Shown piece by piece: positions 1 to 5,935 of a DNA stretch of 11,339 bases. A program made the translations under genes and the position numbers. Source of the DNA: F1-20-MAGs016 sp046086245 (GTDB lineage: Bacteria > Planctomycetota > Planctomycetia > Pirellulales > UBA1268); NCBI GenBank assembly GCA_046086245.1, contig JBJSXB010000236.1, forward strand, positions 1 through 11,339, read 5' to 3'. Below the pieces are notes generated by a model. That model was not told the DNA's origin, ran no database searches, and saw nothing but the letters and a program-made list of their open reading frames with translations. The stretch's first letter is position 1. Each line of letters opens with the position of its first letter.

Positions 1-306
1 CTCACCGTCGATCTCGGCTGCGCCGAGCGCGCCAGCGCCTTCATGGAACATCTGCAGAACCGGGAAGACTTCGGCTACATGGCCGTCAGCCTCGGCTTCA
101 GCGAGACGCTGATGAGCAACAGTGCGGTGAGCACGTCGAGCGAGATGGACCCCGAGAGCCTCGCCCAAGCGGGCATCTCCCGCGGCTTGGTGCGGATCTC
201 GGCGGGATACACCGGCCGACTCGACGACCGCCTCGCCCAACTCGAGCGCGGCTACCGCGCTGCCTGTGCCGGCACGATGGGCGCGGCGACCGTCGAGTTG
301 CGGTGA
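1..306 (+). CDS. Cys/Met-metabolism PLP-dependent enzyme (cystathionine gamma-lyase/synthase type), C-terminal part only
   Basis: The first base is already inside this gene; 101 residues and the TGA at 304-306 are visible. The family comprises cytoplasmic PLP enzymes of transsulfuration (cystathionine gamma-synthase or gamma-lyase, methionine gamma-lyase, O-acetylhomoserine sulfhydrylase). The visible piece is the C-terminal substrate-binding subdomain. It has the block AVSLGFSETLM, a Ser/Thr-rich stretch, then the family signature AGISRGLVRISAGY, whose Arg (codon 193-195) matches the residue that binds the substrate carboxylate in this family. The PLP lysine and the cofactor site lie upstream of the window, so the exact reaction cannot be assigned. 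It ends 17 bp before the stop of the convergent membrane-protein gene. An internal ATG at 43 is not the start, since homologous sequence continues upstream of it. Confidence 0.88.
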   Translation, partial: LTVDLGCAERASAFMEHLQNREDFGYMAVSLGFSETLMSNSAVSTSSEMDPESLAQAGISRGLVRISAGYTGRLDDRLAQLERGYRAACAGTMGAATVELR

Positions 307-311
307 CCGCG

Positions 312-333
312 ACGGCCAGCGCTCAGCGGCCGT
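312..333. other. Inverted repeat between convergent genes, possible weak terminator
   Basis: ACGGCC at 312-317 is the exact reverse complement of GGCCGT at 328-333, with a 10-nt loop. The dyad starts just after the PLP-enzyme stop and covers the stop codon of the membrane-protein gene on the other strand. The location suits a bidirectional terminator, but neither strand has a T-run after the stem. In DNA this GC-rich a 6-bp stem can arise by chance. Confidence 0.25.
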
Positions 334-1222
334 ATTCGAGATAGTCGCGCGCGGTCGGGTGCGGTGCCACGCCGGCGGAGGACGACCGCTCCTCGAACCG
401 CGTCCGGGCGCGCCACATCACCGCCGCCGCCATCATCGCCGCCACGAGCACGACCGCCGTGGCCCGCCGGGCCCCCGACACGCGGGTGTCGCGCGGCCAC
501 ACGGCGAACCATACCACCGCCGGCGACAGCGCCGTCGCCACCGCCATGCCCGTCGGAAGCGATCCGAAGAAGTGGCCGGCGAGGATCACGCCGGCCAGAC
601 ACACGACCCCCGCCCCCACGCTCGCGCCGTCGGCGCAGCCGCGCCGGCCAACGAGCGCGGCGGCGGCGAGAGCCGCCGCCAGGGGCAGCCCCGCCAAGCC
701 GGCCGAGACGTAGCCGGTGAGCATCGTCGCCACCCCGGCCGCCAGGGCGCCCGCCGCCAGCGTCAGGTGCGCGGCACCCGCCGCCCGCCGCTCGGCCAGC
801 GCCCCCAGGCCGATCCACTGCGCGGCCAGCAGCGTCGCCGGCACGGCGAGCGTGGCCAGTCGGTGCCACGCTCCCGCGCGGAGATCGACGTGGCCGGCGA
901 GCACGGCCGCGACCACCGCGACCGCCGCCGCGCCACGGGCCGCCGCGCGCCACCGTCCACCGGCGCGGCGCGGCACGAGCGCCTCCACCGCCACCGCCAG
1001 CGGCAGCGCGACCAGCGACACCCGATCGGTGACGCCGGCCAGCGCCGTGCCGGGGCGCCATCCGACGACGACCGCGCCGGCCGTGAACGCCGCCGCGACC
1101 GCCAACGCCCCCAGCGCCGCCGCGGACTCCGGCCGCCGCACCCGCGCCGCCGCCAACCGCAGCGCCGCGGCCACGACGACGGCGGCGGCCACGGCACAGG
1201 CGACGATCACCGGATCGGGCAT
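323..1222 (-). CDS. Multi-span integral membrane protein of unknown function
   Basis: This 299-residue protein is dominated by Ala/Val/Leu stretches that read as 8 to 10 transmembrane helices, roughly at residues 4-25, 35-54, 67-83, 93-111, 122-142, 152-176, 177-192, 199-220, 222-242 and 254-270, followed by a polar tail of about 30 residues. I recognise no family. A motif AGHFFGSLPTG near residues 215-225, at the border of two helices, looks the most likely conserved spot. It lies 25 bp downstream of the yceI-family gene on the same strand, so the two are probably co-transcribed. The ATG at 1222 is preceded by a weak GAGG. YceI proteins in other bacteria often travel with a cytochrome b561-type membrane protein; the histidine pattern of b561 is not evident here, so that link is only analogy. 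Confidence 0.7.
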   Translation of the reverse strand: MPDPVIVACAVAAAVVVAAALRLAAARVRRPESAAALGALAVAAAFTAGAVVVGWRPGTALAGVTDRVSLVALPLAVAVEALVPRRAGGRWRAAARGAAAVAVVAAVLAGHVDLRAGAWHRLATLAVPATLLAAQWIGLGALAERRAAGAAHLTLAAGALAAGVATMLTGYVSAGLAGLPLAAALAAAALVGRRGCADGASVGAGVVCLAGVILAGHFFGSLPTGMAVATALSPAVVWFAVWPRDTRVSGARRATAVVLVAAMMAAAVMWRARTRFEERSSSAGVAPHPTARDYLEYGR

Positions 1223-1247
1223 GGTGGCCTCGGCGTCTCGGGCAGGA

Positions 1248-1817
1248 CTACTTCTTGATCCCCTCGAAGCTGACCCACAACTGCACCTCGTCGCTGATCG
1301 GCCCGACCATCCCCTTCATGCCGTAGTCGGACCGTTTGATCGACGTCGTCCCGGTGTAGCCGGTGCGCTTCACCCCTTTGGGAAACTCCGCCTCGCCACC
1401 CCCCTCGAGTACCAGCGTGATCGGCTTGGTGACGCCGTGGAGGGTGAAGTCCCCAGTCACCTCGTAGCCCTTCTCAACCTTCTTCACCGCGGTGCTTTTG
1501 AAGGTGATCGTCGGATGCTGCTTGGCGTCGAACCAGTCGGGGCTGCGGAGATGATCGTCGCGCTGTTTGTTGCCGGAGTCGATGCTGTCGGTCTTGATCG
1601 ACACCGCGAAGGCCGACTTGGCCGGATCGGGATCGATGCGAAACGACCCCTCGACGGCGCCGAACCGCCCCGACGTCCAACTCAGCCCGAGATGCTGGAT
1701 GCGGAAGTCGAACGCCGCGTGCGCCTGGTCGATCGCGTACTCGTCGCCGCGCGCGGCCGCCAGGCCGGCTACCAGCGCCACCGCCACCAGCGACCGCATC
1801 GTCAACACCCTGAGCAT
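1248..1817 (-). CDS. YceI-family secreted lipocalin-like protein
   Basis: This 189-residue protein is the usual length for YceI proteins. These are periplasmic beta-barrel proteins that bind polyisoprenoid-type lipids and are often tied to stress or envelope functions. Residues 1-24 form a signal peptide (hydrophobic core LVAVALVAGLAAA). The mature part opens with YAIDQAHAAFDFRIQHLGLS, matching the family N-terminal pattern D-x2-H-x3-F-x4-H-L-G. RDDHLRSPDWFDAKQHPTI is the central signature, and SDEVQLWVSFEGIKK is the typical closing strand. The ATG at 1817 has a strong AGGGGAG six bases upstream; a second ATG six codons later (1799) lies too far from it. The gene is probably first of a two-gene unit with the downstream membrane protein. 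Its leader holds a long GC dyad (separate entry). Confidence 0.92.
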   Translation of the reverse strand: MLRVLTMRSLVAVALVAGLAAARGDEYAIDQAHAAFDFRIQHLGLSWTSGRFGAVEGSFRIDPDPAKSAFAVSIKTDSIDSGNKQRDDHLRSPDWFDAKQHPTITFKSTAVKKVEKGYEVTGDFTLHGVTKPITLVLEGGGEAEFPKGVKRTGYTGTTSIKRSDYGMKGMVGPISDEVQLWVSFEGIKK

Positions 1818-1820
1818 GGA

Positions 1821-1831
1821 AATCTCCCCTC
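1821..1831 (-). promoter_or_regulatory. Shine-Dalgarno region of the yceI-family gene
   Basis: On the minus strand the bases just before the ATG at 1817 read GAGAGGGGAGATTTCC. AGGGGAG sits six bases from the start codon, one of the clearest ribosome binding sites in the window. It selects 1817 over the in-frame ATG at 1799. Confidence 0.7.
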
Positions 1832-1848
1832 TCTGAAATCGTTTCGTC

Positions 1849-1869
1849 CGGCCGCGACGGTCGCGGCCG
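1849..1869. other. Perfect 10-bp dyad in the yceI leader
   Basis: CGGCCGCGAC (1849-1858) and GTCGCGGCCG (1860-1869) are exact reverse complements around a single central G. The dyad lies in the 140-bp spacer between the end of the BNR-protein gene (1958) and the start of the yceI-family gene (1817), both on the minus strand, about 30 bp upstream of the yceI start. It could be an operator, a leader hairpin or a terminator for the upstream gene. No T-run follows on the minus strand, which argues against a classical intrinsic terminator. The rest of the spacer shows only a weak GACAAT -10-like hexamer (minus strand, 1909-1914) with no convincing -35. Confidence 0.45.
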
Positions 1870-1957
1870 TGCCTCGGCGCCGCACGCCTCACGGCCGGCG
1901 GCGGGGCGATTGTCCCAGGTCGGCATCGCGCACGGAAGCACCGGACCGGACGGGCGC

Positions 1958-3220
1958 CTACGGTGCCCCGGCGATGCGAAAAAAGAACACGCGCGAGCGG
2001 GCGTCGACGTCGCTGGCCGGCGCGACCTGATCGGTGAAGGTGCCGATGCAATCCCCCTCGCCGGTCGTCCACCGGCAGCCGCCGATCGAGTACGGCGACC
2101 AGGCGGTGCCACTGCGCGCATGGTCCCGCCAGGTGACGCCGGCATCGTCGCTCACCAGGCAGCCGAGCCGGCCGCCGTCGTTGCCGATCACGTACAGCCG
2201 CCGCGGGCGACGGCGATCGGCCACGAAAAACCCGTCGAGCCCCTCGAGCCGGATGGCGTCGCCGCGCAGGACGGGCTGCCGGTCGGCGAGGCGCCGGCCG
2301 GTGGCGATGTCGTAGCTGACCAGGTGCTGGCGCGGCGGACTCGACTGGGCCAGGTAGAGGGCGTGCCAGCGGCCGGCACGGGCCACGGCGGACGACAGCC
2401 AGGTGTGGACGTCGAGCTCGTCGTCGGGCGTGATCCGGGTCGCCGGGCCGGTGTCGTCGGCGACGATCGGTAGCGCGAGGGACGGCCCCGGGGAGGTGCC
2501 GAACGTGTCGCCTCCGTCGGTGGACACCAGGTGGTGGATCGAGCGGTAGAGGTACGCGTTGTGTTTTACCGTCGTCCAGGCGAGATGGATCCGCCCCTCC
2601 TCGTCACCCGCCAGATGCGGGTATTGGAGGATGCCGTTGGCCCCCGGCGCGAGGATCGTGCGCGAGTCGAGCAGGGCGCCGTCGGTGCCGAGGCGGTGGA
2701 ACGTGCCGTTGTGGGACGCGAAGCAGAGGCGGCCGCGCGTCTCGTCGAGGAGCGCCGCGTACTTGCCGGCGGCCGCCCCGGGGATCACCGTCGTGGTCCT
2801 CCCCGAGGGGTCGCGGGGCGCGGATGCCGCCCAGCGGTCGAGGAAGCCGGCGCCGCTGGGGAAATCGACCCGGAACAGATAGAGCGTCCCGTCGGCGGCC
2901 AGCTCGAGCACCGGGGGATTGGTGCCGAGCGTCTCCTCGACCATCGTGCGGAAGTGCCGGCCGCCGTCGTCGCTGACGCTCAAGCGCCACGTCTGCGCGG
3001 TGTAGGCGGCGTTGCGCGTGCGGAGGTGCGTGGTGTAGATCCGCGATCCGTCGGCCACCACCTTCTGGTTGTGGCTCTGGAACGTGGCGTAATGGATCAC
3101 CTCGGCATCGAGTGGCGTCACGCTGACAGCGGCGCCGAGCGGCTGGGCGGGGCCGCCACGGGCGGCCAGCACGGGCAAAGCGGCGACGAGCAGCGTGCGC
3201 AACCACGGTGCGGCGGGCAT
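1958..3220 (-). CDS. Secreted BNR/Asp-box repeat protein (sialidase-like beta-propeller)
   Basis: This is a 420-residue protein with an N-terminal signal peptide (LRTLLVAALPVLAARGGPAQ, residues 7-26). Three Asp boxes (S-x-D-x-G-x-x-F/W) are visible: SDDGGRHF at residues 83-90, STDGGDTF near the middle and SDDAGVTW towards the C-terminus. The first part (VIHYATFQSHNQKVVADGSR, about residues 41-60) resembles the BNR_4 group of proteins found in many glycan-degrading bacteria. The sialidase RIP motif and catalytic Tyr/Glu pattern seen in the 7449-8918 product are not evident, so it may bind or cleave another sugar; enzymatic activity is unproven. The ATG at 3220 has TGAGG eight bases upstream and begins the signal peptide. 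The frame stays open far upstream, but that stretch lies antisense to the dehydrogenase. It is divergent from the dehydrogenase gene. Confidence 0.85.
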   Translation of the reverse strand: MPAAPWLRTLLVAALPVLAARGGPAQPLGAAVSVTPLDAEVIHYATFQSHNQKVVADGSRIYTTHLRTRNAAYTAQTWRLSVSDDGGRHFRTMVEETLGTNPPVLELAADGTLYLFRVDFPSGAGFLDRWAASAPRDPSGRTTTVIPGAAAGKYAALLDETRGRLCFASHNGTFHRLGTDGALLDSRTILAPGANGILQYPHLAGDEEGRIHLAWTTVKHNAYLYRSIHHLVSTDGGDTFGTSPGPSLALPIVADDTGPATRITPDDELDVHTWLSSAVARAGRWHALYLAQSSPPRQHLVSYDIATGRRLADRQPVLRGDAIRLEGLDGFFVADRRRPRRLYVIGNDGGRLGCLVSDDAGVTWRDHARSGTAWSPYSIGGCRWTTGEGDCIGTFTDQVAPASDVDARSRVFFFRIAGAP

Positions 3221-3281
3221 CAGGGCATCCTCACGGGGCAGGGCGGCGGCGACGCTCCGCCAGCCACCGGCCGATGGCGGC

Positions 3282-3331
3282 GATCCTCCGGCGCGACGGG
3301 CCGCGGTAGCATGATCCGCCCTCCGAGGATC
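3282..3331. repeat. Spaced inverted repeat in the divergent spacer
   Basis: GATCCTC (3282-3288) and GAGGATC (3325-3331) are exact reverse complements separated by 36 bp, in the 117-bp spacer between the divergent BNR-protein and dehydrogenase genes. The right arm contains the GAGG that serves as ribosome binding site for the dehydrogenase start at 3338, so pairing could in principle mask it. Two 7-mers this far apart can also be chance. Confidence 0.25.
3307..3312 (+). promoter_or_regulatory. Candidate -10 element (TAGCAT) for the dehydrogenase gene
   Basis: TAGCAT matches four of six bases of the TATAAT consensus and lies 25 bp before the ATG at 3338, giving a plausible short leader that keeps the GAGG ribosome site. 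No good -35 hexamer is seen at the expected distance, so this rests on position and a short match only. Confidence 0.25.
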
Positions 3332-3337
3332 CCTCCG

Positions 3338-4378
3338 ATGCGCGCCGCTGTCTATGAGTCGTTCCGCGGACCGATCACCATCCGCGACCTGCCCGACCCG
3401 GTGCCGCACGACGACGCCGCAATCGTCGCCGTCGGCGCCTGCGGCATCTGCCGCAGCGACTGGCACGGCTGGCAGGGGCACGACGCCATGATCCACCTGC
3501 CGCACGTCCCCGGCCACGAACTGGCCGGCTCGGTGGTCGGCGTCGGCCGCGCGGTCAGACGCTGGCGCGGCGGCGAGCGTGTCACCGCCCCGTTCTGCTG
3601 CGGCTGCGGCGTCTGTCCCGAGTGCCGGCGGGGCGACACACAGGTCTGCCCGCGGCAGACGCAGCCGGGTTTCAGCCATCACGGGGCGTTCGCCGAACGG
3701 GTCGAGATCCGCCATGCCGACCTCAATCTCGTGCCCCTGCCCGACGCGGTCGACGACCTCGCCGCCGCGAGCCTCGGCTGCCGCTTCGCCACCGCCTACC
3801 GGGCGCTCGTGCAGCAAGGCCGGGCCGGCGCCGGCGACTGGGTCGCGATCCACGGCTGCGGCGGAGTCGGCCTGTCGGCGCTGGCGATCGCCCGCGCGAT
3901 CGGCGCCCGTGTGGTGGTGATCGATCCCACCGCGGCGCGGCGGCGGATGGCGCTCGACCTCGGCGCCGACGAGGTGGTCGATCCGACGGCCGGCGACGTC
4001 GCCGCGCGGGTCCGCGCGGTCACCGGCCAGGGCGCCGCGGTGTCGCTCGACTGCGTCGGCGACGCCGGCGCCTGCCGCGATTCGATCCACTCCCTGGCCA
4101 ACCGCGGACGCCACGTGCAGGTCGGGCTCTTGCCCGGTGCGCAGGCGACGCCGCACGTACCGATGGATCTGGTCATCGCGCGCGAGCTGGAAATCCTCGG
4201 CAGCCACGGGATGCCCGTGGCCGCCTATGGCGATTTGGTGGGCCTGGTGGCGGCGGGGCGGATCGATCCGCGCCGGCTGGTGAGCGACACGGTCGATCTC
4301 GAAGCCGGCGCGCGGCTTCTCGAGCGTTTCGACACCTTCCCCAACCGTGGCATGACGGTGATCACCTTTCCGGTGTGA
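3338..4378 (+). CDS. Zinc-dependent NAD(P)-dependent alcohol dehydrogenase (medium-chain family)
   Basis: This 346-residue cytoplasmic oxidoreductase is of the MDR type. Catalytic zinc ligands are C38 (GACGICRSDWHGW), the H60-E61 pair (PGHE) and C148 (GCRFATAY). The structural zinc is held by C90, C93, C96 and C104, in the classic C-x2-C-x2-C-x7-C spacing. The Rossmann nucleotide site reads GCGGVG at 173-178, and D196 at the end of the second strand (VVVID) favours NAD(H) over NADP(H). The whole domain order is intact and the length is normal. The ATG at 3338 has GAGG nine bases upstream and fits the family N-terminus MRAAVYE; an in-frame ATG at 3311 lacks a ribosome site. It is divergent from the BNR protein and lies 61 bp before the sulfatase, so it may head the glycan operon. 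The substrate is unknown; oxidation of a released sugar or alcohol is only inference. Confidence 0.93.
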   Translation: MRAAVYESFRGPITIRDLPDPVPHDDAAIVAVGACGICRSDWHGWQGHDAMIHLPHVPGHELAGSVVGVGRAVRRWRGGERVTAPFCCGCGVCPECRRGDTQVCPRQTQPGFSHHGAFAERVEIRHADLNLVPLPDAVDDLAAASLGCRFATAYRALVQQGRAGAGDWVAIHGCGGVGLSALAIARAIGARVVVIDPTAARRRMALDLGADEVVDPTAGDVAARVRAVTGQGAAVSLDCVGDAGACRDSIHSLANRGRHVQVGLLPGAQATPHVPMDLVIARELEILGSHGMPVAAYGDLVGLVAAGRIDPRRLVSDTVDLEAGARLLERFDTFPNRGMTVITFPV

Positions 4379-4403
4379 AGACCGGGGCGGTGCACGGCGG
4401 CGG

Positions 4404-4432
4404 TTGCCGGACCGCGGCGACGGCCGTAGCCT
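4404..4432 (+). promoter_or_regulatory. Weak -35/-10-like pair just before the first sulfatase
   Basis: TTGCCG (4404-4409) and TAGCCT (4427-4432) are separated by 17 bp and end seven bases before the ATG at 4440. If used, transcription would begin at or next to the start codon, giving a leaderless mRNA. That would explain why no Shine-Dalgarno sequence precedes this ATG. The hexamers match consensus at only four and three positions, so this is tentative. Confidence 0.22.
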
Positions 4433-4439
4433 CGTGCTG

Positions 4440-5933
4440 ATGAAGGCGGCGCGGAGGATCCTCCGGGGGCGTGGCACGTGGGTGGCGCTGGTGGCGCTCC
4501 TCGCCGGGCCGGCGTTCGGTGGGCCCGGGCCCGGGCGTGTTCGGCCGAACGTGGTCGTGATCCTCGTCGACGACCTCGGCTGGCGCGATGTCGGCTACGC
4601 CGGCAGCCGCTACTACCGCACCCCCTCGATCGACCGCCTCGCCGCGGAGGGGGTGCGGTTCACCGCCGCCTACGCGGCCTGCCCGGTCTGCTCGCCGACG
4701 CGGGCGGCGCTGTTGACCGGCAAGGCGCCCGCGCGGCTACTGCTCACCGACTGGCTGCCGAGTGGGCGCTGGCATCCCGCCTCGCGGCTCACCGAGGGGC
4801 GGTTCGTGCGCGCCCTGCCCCCGGAGGAAGAGACGCTGGCGGAGACCCTCCGCGACGCCGGGTACCAGACCGTCCACATCGGCAAGTGGCATCTGGGCGG
4901 CGAGCCGTTCTCGCTGCCGCAGCACCACGGCTTCGACGTCAACGTCGGCGGCAACGCCCACGGCGCGCCGGGCAGCCATTTCTTTCCCTTTGCCGGCGAC
5001 TGGAGGATCCCCACGACGGCGCTTCGTGCCACCTGGAACGTCCTCCCCGACGGCCACGAAGGGGACTACCTCGCCGATCGGCTCACCGACGAGGCGGTGG
5101 CCTTCATCCACCGGCCCCACGAGCGTCCCTTCTTCCTCCATCTGGCCCACTACGGCGTCCACACGCCGCTGGAGGCGCCTGCCGCGGCGACCGCCCGCTA
5201 CGAGGCGGTGCCGGAGGGGGAACGCCAGGGGAAGCCCGTCTACGCGGCGATGGTCGAATCGATCGACGACAGCGTTGGCCGCGTGATGGCAGCGCTCGCC
5301 GCGGCGGGGCTGGCCGACGACACCCTGGTAATCTTCACCTCCGACAATGGCGGTTTCTCCGGGGCCACGAGCAATGCGCCGCTCCGCGGCCACAAAGCGT
5401 CGCTCCACGAGGGGGGAATCCGCGTCCCGCTGGTGATCCGCCTGCCGGGTGGCCGTGGGGCGGGGCGCTTGGTCGCAGCCCCGGTGACGACGATGGACCT
5501 CGCCCCGACCTGCCTGGCCGTGGCCGGCCTCGCCCCCCGGCCCCACCAGCACCGCGACGGCATCGACCTGGTGCCGCTGTGCGACGGCGCCCCGACGCCG
5601 CGCGCCGCGCTCTACTGGCACTACCCGCACTACAGCGACCATCCGGCGACCGCCCCCGGCGGGGCGATCCGGCGCGGCGACTGGAAACTCATCGAGTCGT
5701 TCGACCCCGAGGGGGCGGAGTTGTACGACCTCGCCGCCGATCCGGGTGAGGCACGGAACCTCGTCGCCGAGCGGCCCGACCGGGCGGCGGCGCTGGCCGC
5801 CGATCTGGCGGCGTGGCGGCGCGAGGTCGGAGCCGAGATGATGCAGCCCAATCCCGACTACGATCCCGAACGACTCGTCCGCGAGAAGGGGGCGGGACGC
5901 GGCCGGAAGCGGCGCGACCGCGCGGAGGAATGA
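4440..5933 (+). CDS. Secreted formylglycine-dependent sulfatase, arylsulfatase A type
   Basis: This 497-residue type I sulfatase hydrolyses sulfate esters, probably on sulfated polysaccharides outside the cytoplasm. The N-terminus (WVALVALLAGPAFGG, residues 14-28) is a signal peptide. Key residues of the alkaline-phosphatase-like fold are present: metal ligands D44-D45 in ILVDDLGW; the CSPTR motif with C84, which must be converted to formylglycine; K149 and H151 in IGKWHLGG; and D302-N303 in FTSDNGG. The C-terminal subdomain has the common WKLIESFDPEG...ELYDLAADPGE pattern and ends in the NPDYDP block seen in arylsulfatase A-like planctomycete enzymes. The ATG at 4440 gives the signal peptide directly; an upstream in-frame TTG at 4404 adds only 12 unlikely residues. 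No sulfatase-maturing enzyme (FGE or anSME) is encoded in the window. Its stop lies 2 bp before the next sulfatase start. Confidence 0.93.
   Translation: MKAARRILRGRGTWVALVALLAGPAFGGPGPGRVRPNVVVILVDDLGWRDVGYAGSRYYRTPSIDRLAAEGVRFTAAYAACPVCSPTRAALLTGKAPARLLLTDWLPSGRWHPASRLTEGRFVRALPPEEETLAETLRDAGYQTVHIGKWHLGGEPFSLPQHHGFDVNVGGNAHGAPGSHFFPFAGDWRIPTTALRATWNVLPDGHEGDYLADRLTDEAVAFIHRPHERPFFLHLAHYGVHTPLEAPAAATARYEAVPEGERQGKPVYAAMVESIDDSVGRVMAALAAAGLADDTLVIFTSDNGGFSGATSNAPLRGHKASLHEGGIRVPLVIRLPGGRGAGRLVAAPVTTMDLAPTCLAVAGLAPRPHQHRDGIDLVPLCDGAPTPRAALYWHYPHYSDHPATAPGGAIRRGDWKLIESFDPEGAELYDLAADPGEARNLVAERPDRAAALAADLAAWRREVGAEMMQPNPDYDPERLVREKGAGRGRKRRDRAEE
5924..5928 (+). promoter_or_regulatory. Shine-Dalgarno GGAGG deciding the second sulfatase start
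   Basis: GGAGG lies inside the last codons of the first sulfatase. It is seven bases from the ATG at 5936 but only one base from the ATG at 5930, which overlaps the TGA. The spacing favours 5936. Either choice implies translational coupling of the two sulfatases. Confidence 0.65.
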
Positions 5934-5935
5934 CG

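Noticed and set aside
266..1258. 330-codon plus-strand frame, and the overlapping 717-2030 frame
   Set aside because: The translations are Arg/Pro/Ala-rich low-complexity sequence antisense to the membrane protein and YceI protein, which have clear helices and family motifs.
2531..3337. Upstream extension of the dehydrogenase frame on the plus strand
   Set aside because: It is antisense to the BNR protein, and the dehydrogenase family N-terminus begins at 3338.
3221..4477. Upstream extension of the BNR-protein frame on the minus strand
   Set aside because: The frame stays open for about 419 codons before the chosen start but lies antisense to the dehydrogenase. The signal peptide and ribosome site at 3220 mark the true start.
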